NCBI GenBank assembly: GCA_028822955.1
Contig: JAPKCL010000053.1
Coordinates: 1-11,582, forward strand
DNA from: Candidatus Poseidoniaceae archaeon
GTDB lineage: Archaea; Thermoplasmatota; Poseidoniia; Poseidoniales; Poseidoniaceae
DNA length: 11,582 bases
Direction: 5' to 3'
In this document: piece by piece, positions 6,130 through 11,582 of the stretch
How positions within the stretch are numbered: position 1 is the stretch's first letter
Layout: every line of letters starts with the position of its first letter
Notes under the pieces: generated by a model
Told to the model about the DNA's origin: nothing
The model's database searches: none
The model's input: the letters and a program-made list of their open reading frames with translations, nothing else
Program-made: the position numbers and the translations under genes

Positions 6130-7380
6130 TCAGTAGACGTCACGCAAGTAACGCTTCTCTTCCCGCATCATTGTTGTTCCAATGAAGTGAGTCGCATCAT
6201 CTTCAGACATTCCACCGTGTTCCATCGCAATTTCAATCAATGCTCGGTGAACGTCCTTTGCCATGTAGGTTTTATCGCCACAAATGTAGAAGTATGCGCC
6301 GTTTTCGAACCATTGCCAAATCTCTTCACCGTGTTCTTTGAGACGGTGTTGAACATAGATTTTCTTTTCTTGGTCTCGAGACCATGCAGTCGTAAATCGA
6401 TACAGACTACCTGAATCCATCCATCCTTCGATTTGTTCTTGGTAGTAGAATTCGGTTTTTGACGATTGGTCACCAAAGAAGAGCCAGTTCTTACCTTTGC
6501 CACCATCAAAGATACGCTGCTCCATGAATGCACGGAATGGAGCGATTCCAGTCCCAGGGCCAACCATGATAATATCGACATCTTTGTCCTCTGGGAGAAT
6601 GAATGACTTCGTTGGTGACATAAAAACGCCAATCGGTTGGCCATTCGTCTTAATTTCATCAGCCATGTATTGTGTACACAATCCGCCACGGGCTCGATTG
6701 TGATACTCGAAACGAACGATACCGACGGTCAATTCAACGAAGCCAGGGTGGGCGTCATGAGATGAAGCAATTGAATACAAACGTGGTTTGAGTCGTGATG
6801 CTAATTCAAAGAACTCTTCGGGGGAATACTTGGCGCCAAATTCACGCATGATGTCGACATAATCACGAGTCCATAGATAATCGACGACTGCCTTTTCATC
6901 GCCAAGAAGAGCTTCGACCTTTGCTGCAGGGTCATCAGATGGCTTACTTGATGCAAGACCAGGAGGTAGAGATGAAGATTCTGAAGATTGCCAATCGTCA
7001 TCAGAACGACTTCGTGCCACGATTTTCAATGAAATCTTCATTCCCGAAGAAACAACTTTTCCAGCAAGAGATTGAACAAATTTCTTATTGGCCATGTGGA
7101 CTTCAAAATCTTTTTTGAGAGCAGTGTAGAGGTCACGTTCACCATTGTGAGTCTCAACTTTTTGATCTCGGTTCCAACCTTGAACTTCGATTAATTCTTC
7201 GACAATGTGAGGGGGGTTTTCCGACACAATTCCAAGTGCGTCACCGACCTTGTAGTCTAAGCCCGAATCACCAAGTGCGAAGACAATGTGGCGAGTTTCT
7301 TTACGTGAACCGGCACCGTTAAGGACATAATTCTCAGTAATTTGAGTTTGGTATGGGTTTTTTGAACTCCAATCGGCCAT
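6130..7380 (-). CDS. CysJ-like NADPH-FAD reductase lacking the flavodoxin domain
   Basis: This 416-residue protein matches the FAD- and NADPH-binding half of the sulfite reductase flavoprotein subunit (CysJ) and cytochrome P450 reductase family. It would move electrons from NADPH through FAD to a partner in the cytoplasm. Motifs in order: a connecting region with VGDALGIV (45-52); the FAD-binding RLYSIASS (200-207); RGGLCTQYM (231-239); the nucleotide-binding GPGTGIAPFRAF (274-285); FFGDQ (301-305); the NADPH 2'-phosphate signature SRDQ with YVQ (334-344); YICGDKTYM (365-373); and a C-terminal RYLRDVY whose final Tyr should stack on FAD, as in CysJ. The N-terminal flavodoxin (FMN) domain, about 200 residues in CysJ, is absent, and the start is clean, so this is not a truncation. 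A Ser/Asp-rich insert (123-150) looks disordered. No hemoprotein subunit is adjacent. Electrons may go to a separate flavodoxin, to ferredoxin, or directly to a sulfite reductase. GGTGA lies 4 bases before the ATG. Confidence 0.88.
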   Translation of the reverse strand: MADWSSKNPYQTQITENYVLNGAGSRKETRHIVFALGDSGLDYKVGDALGIVSENPPHIVEELIEVQGWNRDQKVETHNGERDLYTALKKDFEVHMANKKFVQSLAGKVVSSGMKISLKIVARSRSDDDWQSSESSSLPPGLASSKPSDDPAAKVEALLGDEKAVVDYLWTRDYVDIMREFGAKYSPEEFFELASRLKPRLYSIASSHDAHPGFVELTVGIVRFEYHNRARGGLCTQYMADEIKTNGQPIGVFMSPTKSFILPEDKDVDIIMVGPGTGIAPFRAFMEQRIFDGGKGKNWLFFGDQSSKTEFYYQEQIEGWMDSGSLYRFTTAWSRDQEKKIYVQHRLKEHGEEIWQWFENGAYFYICGDKTYMAKDVHRALIEIAMEHGGMSEDDATHFIGTTMMREEKRYLRDVY

Positions 7381-7383
7381 AAT

Positions 7384-7389
7384 ATCACC
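7384..7389 (-). promoter_or_regulatory. GGTGAT ribosome binding site of the CysJ-like gene
   Basis: Read on the minus strand, GGTGAT lies 3 bases before the ATG at 7380. It pairs with the CACC part of the archaeal or bacterial 16S tail, where a short gap is normal. It supports 7380 as the start codon. Confidence 0.55.
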
Positions 7390-7426
7390 ATCAACCTAAG
7401 GCTGTGTCTAGTCCACTATGGGGTGA

Positions 7427-7436
7427 CTTAATACTC
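7427..7436 (-). promoter_or_regulatory. Candidate TATA box of the CysJ-like gene
   Basis: On the minus strand GAGTATTAAG is centred about 51 bases before the start codon. It predicts transcription from near 7405 and a leader of about 25 bases carrying GGTGAT, much like the leader of the aquaporin-like gene. The box is a moderate match only. The remainder of the divergent gap 7381-7544 holds the promoter of the carotenoid gene and nothing else I can name. Confidence 0.35.
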
Positions 7437-7514
7437 TTATGAATGATGATAAGTAAATGAAATTAACTCAAGTGATACCAATTTATTACTACGGAAATAG
7501 GGATACAAACGGTC

Positions 7515-7522
7515 TTTTATAT
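7515..7522 (+). promoter_or_regulatory. TATA box placing transcription start on the crtI ATG
   Basis: TTTTATAT is centred 26 bases before the ATG at 7545. It also overlaps the earlier in-frame ATG at 7521, which therefore cannot be transcribed from this promoter. A GAGGAG (7531-7536) lies between and could serve as a Shine-Dalgarno only if a promoter further upstream, such as TTTATTA near 7483, is also used. Confidence 0.6.
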
Positions 7523-7544
7523 GGTCACCCGAGGAGTGGACGCC

Positions 7545-9155
7545 ATGACAGAAGCAAATAAGCCGACAGCAGTGATTGTAGGTTCCGGACCTGGAGGGCT
7601 TGCTAGCGCCCTACTGCTCGCCCATTCTGGCGTCGATGTGACTATTCTTGAAAAAGAAGAGAAAGTCGGTGGTCGAACTAAACTTATCCATAAAGACGGA
7701 TATACATTTGACCGTGGACCTACCTTTTTCCATTACCCAGAAGTTATTGAACAGATTTTCCAAGCTATAGGCCGTGATGCTCACAAAGAGCTCGGCTTGA
7801 TGCCGCTCGACCCAATGTATCGCCTGGTATTCGGAGCGGGCGGACACATTGATGCTACAAGTGATCTTGAAGCAATGACTCAACGCATTCATGAATTGGC
7901 TGGGGAAAAGAACGCAAACGGATTCAAAAAGTACGTAACTCAAAACCGTAAGAAACTTGAACTTTCGAAACAATGCTTACAGACACCTTGGACCAGTCCA
8001 CTTGATGTTTTATCGAAGCGGGCAATTCGTGTTGCAACTGTTCTGAAACCTTGGTCCAGTGTTGCAAGTGACCTTAGCAAACACTTCGACGATGAACGTG
8101 TTCGTTTGGCTATGTCATTCCAAACCAAGTATCTTGGAATGAGCCCATTCCATGCGCCTTCTCTGTTTACCATACTTGCGTTCTTAGAATATGAACATGG
8201 AATATTCCATGCAAAAGGCGGGCTTGGAAGTATTACTGCCCGTATGGGTGAAATTGCAGAAGAAATGGGAGTTAACATCCGTTGTAACACTCCTGTTAAA
8301 TCGTTGATTTATGAAGGGAAAACCGTCGTTGGAGTTCGCATCGAAGGAGAAGAGATTCTCGTTGACAAAGTTGTGATGAATGCTGATTTTGCTCATGCAA
8401 TGACTACGCTTGTCCCAGATGAAAAGAGAAAGAAATGGTCGAATAAAAAACTCGAGAAGAAAGGATACTCGTGTTCAACCTTCATGCTCTACTTGGGTGT
8501 TGATAAGCAATATGATTTGCACCATCACCAAATTTACGCATCAACTTCCTATGAACAAAACCTCGCAGACATCACCAAGCACCGTTTGACTTGGGACGAT
8601 CCTTCATTTTATGTTCAAAACGCCAGCATCACCGATGATAGTCTTGCACCAGAAGGCCATTCTACAGTCTATGTTCTTGTACCAGTTCCAAATACGCATG
8701 AATCAATTGTATGGGACGATATAAAAGACGATTACCGTGAATTAATCATTAAGCAACTCGCTAAACTTGGCTACGATGATATCGCTGACCACATTGTTTC
8801 TGAAACCATCATGACGCCTGATGATTGGGGTGCATCCGATATTTATCGAGGTGCGGTATTCAACCTAACACATGACCTCAAGCAAATGCTTTGGCGACGT
8901 CCAAACAATCGCTTTGAAGAAGCAAAGAATCTGTATATCGTTGGTGGAGGAACTCACCCTGGTAGCGGTTTGCCAACTATTTTTGAAAGTGCTCGTATCA
9001 GCAGTAAACTTTTACTTGCAGACCTCGGAATTCATGCAGATTGGAACGGTGTTGATTCATGGTTCACAGATGTAAAGCGTCCGAAAGTGAAGAAGCAAAA
9101 TTCTGTTCCGGTTCAAGCAAAAACCATTGCCCATGGTGACGGAAATGCTGCGTGA
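7545..9155 (+). CDS. crtI: CrtI-family carotenoid desaturase (phytoene desaturase-like)
   Basis: This FAD enzyme of 536 residues (usual range about 490-550) belongs to the CrtI/CrtD family. Members insert or rearrange double bonds in C30-C50 isoprenoid chains at the membrane surface. The N-terminal dinucleotide motif is clear: VIVGSGPGGLASALLLAHSG (10-29), then LEKEEKVGGRT with the ribose-binding acid and the GGRT motif. The C-terminal signature YRGAVFNL, then LYIVGGGTHPGSGLPTIFES, is diagnostic of the CrtI branch. A basic tail (about 508-536) lies beyond the usual end. Likely substrates are phytoene on the way to lycopene, or a later intermediate of a bacterioruberin- or retinal-type pathway. 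No phytoene synthase, cyclase or rhodopsin gene is visible, so the exact step is open. The frame opens at ATG 7521, but the TATA box overlaps that codon and the flavin motif fits ATG 7545. The next gene overlaps its 3' end by 11 bases, indicating co-expression. Confidence 0.9.
   Translation: MTEANKPTAVIVGSGPGGLASALLLAHSGVDVTILEKEEKVGGRTKLIHKDGYTFDRGPTFFHYPEVIEQIFQAIGRDAHKELGLMPLDPMYRLVFGAGGHIDATSDLEAMTQRIHELAGEKNANGFKKYVTQNRKKLELSKQCLQTPWTSPLDVLSKRAIRVATVLKPWSSVASDLSKHFDDERVRLAMSFQTKYLGMSPFHAPSLFTILAFLEYEHGIFHAKGGLGSITARMGEIAEEMGVNIRCNTPVKSLIYEGKTVVGVRIEGEEILVDKVVMNADFAHAMTTLVPDEKRKKWSNKKLEKKGYSCSTFMLYLGVDKQYDLHHHQIYASTSYEQNLADITKHRLTWDDPSFYVQNASITDDSLAPEGHSTVYVLVPVPNTHESIVWDDIKDDYRELIIKQLAKLGYDDIADHIVSETIMTPDDWGASDIYRGAVFNLTHDLKQMLWRRPNNRFEEAKNLYIVGGGTHPGSGLPTIFESARISSKLLLADLGIHADWNGVDSWFTDVKRPKVKKQNSVPVQAKTIAHGDGNAA
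9135..9139 (+). promoter_or_regulatory. GGTGA ribosome binding site inside the crtI 3' end
   Basis: GGTGA followed by exactly five bases precedes ATG 9145. The same spacing occurs before the next two annotated genes. It decides between three in-frame starts (TTG 9127, ATG 9133 and ATG 9145) in favour of the last. Confidence 0.55.
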
Positions 9156-9768
9156 ACTCCTTTTGACATTGGTCACGGTCGTTCTCCTAACACCTGGATG
9201 CATCGAATCTCGAAATACTGAATCAGAAAATACTCCAGAGGCAAAGCCTCTCCCATTTGAGTTGACCTTCAAATCTGAAACTCTGAACAGGGCTGAAGAT
9301 GGAGCAATTCAATTTGACTTGAAAGATGAACTTGCCAATGGACCTGTCATGCTACTCTGGATCGGAGCTGGATGTAGTGGTTGCCATGATTGGACGGATA
9401 TGATTCGAGAAAAAGTAGACTCAGGCATGTTCAATGATTCCAATATAACCATGATTAGTGTACACCGATGGGCGGAATTTGAATCCAAGGATGAATTGAA
9501 TAATGTTTTTGGTACAGCCAATAATTCATCCCATTATACTCCATGGAAAATCGTGATACCTACTGAAGAAACTCAAGCCTATGATTTAGTAACAGGCGAA
9601 AGCACAGGAGCAACGGTTTATTCCGCCTATGGAAATCCTGGAACACCGACTCTCCAACTCATTGCAGAAAATGGCGTTATGGCGTGGCAATCGAAAACCT
9701 ATTGGGCCAATGAAACCGTATTTGATGATGGTTTCTCTTTTTTCCAACAACAGGTGGTTGAAGCGTGA
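9145..9768 (+). CDS. Exported thioredoxin-like lipoprotein with CSGC motif
   Basis: From ATG 9145 the 207-residue protein begins with a short signal peptide: Arg 3, a hydrophobic core (about 5-16) and LLTPGC, where Cys 19 is a probable lipid-attachment site. The box is imperfect, with Thr and Pro where Leu and Ala are common. A Ser/Asn/Glu/Pro-rich linker follows. The core reads as a thioredoxin fold: strand VMLLWIGAGCSGCHDW (68-83) with the CxxC pair at Cys 77 and Cys 80, a central strand (about 101-106), and GNPGTPTLQLI (163-173), whose Pro 168 fits the cis-proline facing the CxxC. It probably handles disulfides outside the membrane or delivers reducing power there, like TlpA/ResA-type proteins, though CSGC is not the typical TlpA dipeptide. 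It overlaps crtI and is followed by succinate dehydrogenase genes, so a role in assembly or redox upkeep of membrane enzymes is possible but unproven. Longer starts at 9127 and 9133 are less likely. Confidence 0.75.
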   Translation: MLRELLLTLVTVVLLTPGCIESRNTESENTPEAKPLPFELTFKSETLNRAEDGAIQFDLKDELANGPVMLLWIGAGCSGCHDWTDMIREKVDSGMFNDSNITMISVHRWAEFESKDELNNVFGTANNSSHYTPWKIVIPTEETQAYDLVTGESTGATVYSAYGNPGTPTLQLIAENGVMAWQSKTYWANETVFDDGFSFFQQQVVEA

Positions 9769-9824
9769 ACCTCAAAGACCTTGGTCGGTTCGACATTAAT
9801 AGCAGCCAGTACGGTTGCTGGTGA
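9765..9824 (+). CDS. Possible 19-codon micro-ORF coupled to the Sdh anchor gene
   Basis: GTG 9765 overlaps the lipoprotein stop (GTGA) and opens 19 codons, ending in a TGA at 9822-9824. That TGA is the last part of the GGTGA site used by the following gene. AGGTGG (9752-9757) lies at a usable distance upstream. The peptide MNLKDLGRFDINSSQYGCW matches nothing I know. It may only be a device that delivers ribosomes to the anchor gene, or chance. Confidence 0.25.
   Translation: MNLKDLGRFDINSSQYGCW
9820..9824 (+). promoter_or_regulatory. GGTGA ribosome binding site of the Sdh anchor gene
   Basis: GGTGA plus five bases precedes ATG 9830. The frame opens earlier at TTG 9815, but this site lies inside that extension, so 9830 is the better start. 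Confidence 0.55.
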
Positions 9825-9829
9825 AATCC

Positions 9830-10636
9830 ATGGGTGAAGGGATAAAACTTCCAGTTCTTAACGGACTGGGACGTACAAATCGAATCGATAACTGGCTTAA
9901 GCAACCGATAGCCATGGCACTCGGGTTAACGGCCGCTATGCTCTATACTGCATGGCGACTTTTCCTCTACCCCGAATCAATTTCATACGGGCTTGATGGC
10001 AGTACTGTAATGTCACCAATCTTCTCTCCAAACGTCCTCGAATGGAATTTGTTTGGGCTCAATGAATGGAACCATCCAACATGGGTCAATGCAGCGGTAT
10101 TGGTCCTTTGGATACCTTTTGGATTCCGTGGAACCTGCTATTACATGCGCAGGGTCTACTACCGAACTTTCTTTGCAAGTCCTACTGCTTGCTGGGTCGA
10201 CGAACCTGAGATTAACAAGAAACTCGGTTACAAGGGTGAAAAGAGATTGTTCCTCGTTAACAATCTGCATCGCTATTTCCTCTATGCTGCCATGATTATT
10301 CTCGCCATTAAATGGTGGGATGTAACCCACACTCTCCACTTCACTGACGGCTATGGAATGTCTATTGGAACATTGGTAATGGGCGTTGAAGCATTTCTCT
10401 TGACCATGTATGTCACCTCGTGCCACGCTCTTCGCCACCTTGCCGGTGGTGCCTTAGACCGGTGGACGACCGGCATCAGTAAAATCCGAGGTAAATTGTT
10501 TGGACGCATCAGTATCCTGAATCGTTCCCATGGATTCTGGTTCTGGACATCCCTAACATTTGTATTTCTAGGTGACCTTTGGGTCTTAGCTGTATGTGAA
10601 GGGTATTTGAGCGATATGGCGCTGTTTGTGATTTGA
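9830..10636 (+). CDS. sdhC: Membrane anchor (cytochrome b-type) subunit of Sdh1-type succinate dehydrogenase
   Basis: This 268-residue protein has about five membrane helices (near 26-45, 84-101, 147-166, 178-198 and 229-248). It is followed at once by the flavoprotein subunit gene. The central block is characteristic of the long single-anchor subunit found beside Sdh1-type flavoproteins in actinobacteria and some other groups: FRGTCYYMRRVYYRTFF (99-115), the FASPTACWVDEP segment, NNLHRYFLYAA (144-154) and SCHALRHLAGG (197-207). Candidate heme or quinone-site histidines are His 147, His 199, His 203 and His 224. It would hold the FAD and iron-sulfur subunits on the membrane and pass electrons from succinate to a quinone. 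It is not the short SdhC/SdhD pair of E. coli. Recognition is from remembered motif pattern and the neighbouring gene. GGTGA-N5-ATG sets the start, and translation of the next gene is coupled across its stop. Confidence 0.78.
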   Translation: MGEGIKLPVLNGLGRTNRIDNWLKQPIAMALGLTAAMLYTAWRLFLYPESISYGLDGSTVMSPIFSPNVLEWNLFGLNEWNHPTWVNAAVLVLWIPFGFRGTCYYMRRVYYRTFFASPTACWVDEPEINKKLGYKGEKRLFLVNNLHRYFLYAAMIILAIKWWDVTHTLHFTDGYGMSIGTLVMGVEAFLLTMYVTSCHALRHLAGGALDRWTTGISKIRGKLFGRISILNRSHGFWFWTSLTFVFLGDLWVLAVCEGYLSDMALFVI

Positions 10637-10641
10637 GGTGA
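10637..10641 (+). promoter_or_regulatory. GGTGA ribosome binding site of sdhA
   Basis: The anchor's TGA stop runs into GAGGTGAT (10635-10642), a long match to the 16S tail. Five bases separate GGTGA from ATG 10647. Of the three consecutive ATG codons (10641, 10644 and 10647), the first is buried in this site, which favours the third. Confidence 0.65.
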
Positions 10642-10646
10642 TGATG

Positions 10647-11582
10647 ATGACTGAAGAATATACAAAACACGAATATGACGTTATTGTTATCGGAGCAGGT
10701 GGTGCTGGCCTACGTGCTGCTATTGAAGCGGCTCGAAGTGGTGCGAAAACTGCAATTATTACCAAATCTTTGCTTGGCAAAGCACACACGGTTATGGCCG
10801 AAGGTGGTTGTGCTGCTGCTCTACAAAATGCAGACCCTCGAGATGGCTGGAAGGTACACTTCCACGACACTATGAAGGGAAGTAAATGGCTTGCTGACTG
10901 GCGAATGGCTGAATTCCATGCCAAAGAAGCACCTGACCGTGTTCGTGAACTCGAACAATGGGGCGCCGTATTTGACCGAACTCCTGAAAACAAAATCAAT
11001 CAACGAAATTTCGGGGGACACACATTCCCTCGACTTGCTCACGTCGGCGATGCTACTGGTTTGGAACTGATCCGCACACTCCAAGAAAGAGGCATCCATG
11101 AGGGCATTGATATTTTTATGGAGTATACTGTTCGACACCTTCTCAAAGAAGGTGATAGAGTCACCGGGTGCGTTGCCTATACCCGTGTTGACGGTGACAT
11201 CCATGCCTTCTCTGGCAAATCTGTTATTCTGGCAACCGGTGGAATTACTCGATGTTGGTCCGTTTGTTCGGGTTCATGGGAATACACTGGTGATGGTCAT
11301 GCACTTGCCCTTTGGGCTGGGGCTGAACTTCGAGATATGGAATTTGTTCAATTCCATCCAACTGGCATGGTGTGGCCACCTTCGGTTCGTGGTATTTTGG
11401 TCACTGAAGGTGTTCGTGGCGAAGGTGGAAGATTAACCAATTCAGAAGGTGAACGTTTCATGTTCGATTATGTTCCAGAGAGATTTGCTGGAGACCACGC
11501 AGATACGATAGAAGAATCAGACCAATGGGTCGAAGAAGTCGTCTCTGGTAAACTGGCGACTGTTCGTCGACCTCCGGAATTA
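10647..11582 (+). CDS. sdhA: Succinate dehydrogenase flavoprotein subunit (Sdh1 type), cut by window edge
   Basis: It oxidises succinate to fumarate on the inner face of the membrane, feeding electrons through iron-sulfur clusters to quinone. The first 312 residues are visible. DVIVIGAGGAGLRAAIEAA (11-29) is the FAD-binding motif. His 47 in GKAHTVMAEGG is placed as the histidine that binds FAD covalently in the SdhA/FrdA family. QFHPTG with His 237, and LVTEG with Thr 253 and Glu 254, correspond to the substrate-binding residues. The sequence from SWEYTGDGHALAL through MVWPPSVRGILVTEGVRGEGG is typical of the Sdh1 branch rather than the E. coli type. The catalytic arginine region should lie just past the edge, as should the iron-sulfur subunit gene if the usual order holds. 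The gene is translationally coupled to the membrane anchor upstream. Direction in the cell (succinate oxidation or fumarate reduction) cannot be settled from this part alone. Confidence 0.95.
   Translation, partial: MTEEYTKHEYDVIVIGAGGAGLRAAIEAARSGAKTAIITKSLLGKAHTVMAEGGCAAALQNADPRDGWKVHFHDTMKGSKWLADWRMAEFHAKEAPDRVRELEQWGAVFDRTPENKINQRNFGGHTFPRLAHVGDATGLELIRTLQERGIHEGIDIFMEYTVRHLLKEGDRVTGCVAYTRVDGDIHAFSGKSVILATGGITRCWSVCSGSWEYTGDGHALALWAGAELRDMEFVQFHPTGMVWPPSVRGILVTEGVRGEGGRLTNSEGERFMFDYVPERFAGDHADTIEESDQWVEEVVSGKLATVRRPPEL

Noticed and set aside
7521..7544. Earlier ATG start for the carotenoid desaturase
   Set aside because: The codon overlaps the TATA box, and the eight extra residues precede the normal start of the flavin-binding fold.
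10013..10438. A 141-codon minus-strand frame opposite the Sdh anchor
   Set aside because: It lies wholly opposite a gene with conserved membrane and histidine motifs and has no start signal.
10586..10999. A 137-codon minus-strand frame across the anchor-sdhA junction
   Set aside because: It is opposite the clear FAD-binding motif of sdhA; the Ser/Ala/Pro-rich product is typical of antisense readings.

Overview
The window most likely comes from a planktonic euryarchaeon of the Marine Group II (Poseidoniales) type, an inference I hold at about 0.6. It rests on AT-rich TATA boxes centred about 26 bases before likely transcription starts, a mix of leaderless and GGTGA-led genes, an archaeal SelB/EF-Tu-like tail, and many bacterial-type metabolic genes packed closely on both strands. 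No rRNA, tRNA, CRISPR array or insertion sequence is visible. GC content looks moderate and even.

Layout. Bases 1-453 hold the end of an elongation-factor-like GTPase. Bases 537-2225 encode an unrecognised two-helix membrane protein with a long disordered tail. It converges, stop codon against stop codon, on a minus-strand pair: a biotin carboxylase subunit (3198-4538) followed by a PfkB sugar or nucleoside kinase (2227-3147). The 199-base divergent gap 4539-4737 carries two unrelated perfect 14-base palindromes and a TATA box. It leads to a small SLOG/DUF2493-like nucleotide-binding protein (4738-5211).

The centre (5340-6115) is an insulated unit: TATA box, strong Shine-Dalgarno, one very hydrophobic protein and a strong hairpin terminator. 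The protein looks like a shrunken aquaporin (MIP) fold in which both NPA motifs are replaced. This is the most unusual gene in the window. Next to it, on the minus strand, is a CysJ-like NADPH-FAD reductase lacking the flavodoxin domain (6130-7380).

From 7545 to the right edge runs a tightly coupled plus-strand redox cluster: a CrtI-family carotenoid desaturase, an overlapping exported thioredoxin-like lipoprotein, a possible 19-codon micro-ORF, the membrane anchor of an Sdh1-type succinate dehydrogenase, and its flavoprotein subunit, cut by the edge. The internal genes share the spacing GGTGA-N5-ATG, while the first gene has a TATA box placed for a leaderless message. The shared theme of the right half is FAD- and thiol-based redox chemistry at or near the membrane. 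The left half is CoA-carboxylase metabolism, translation and unknown membrane functions.
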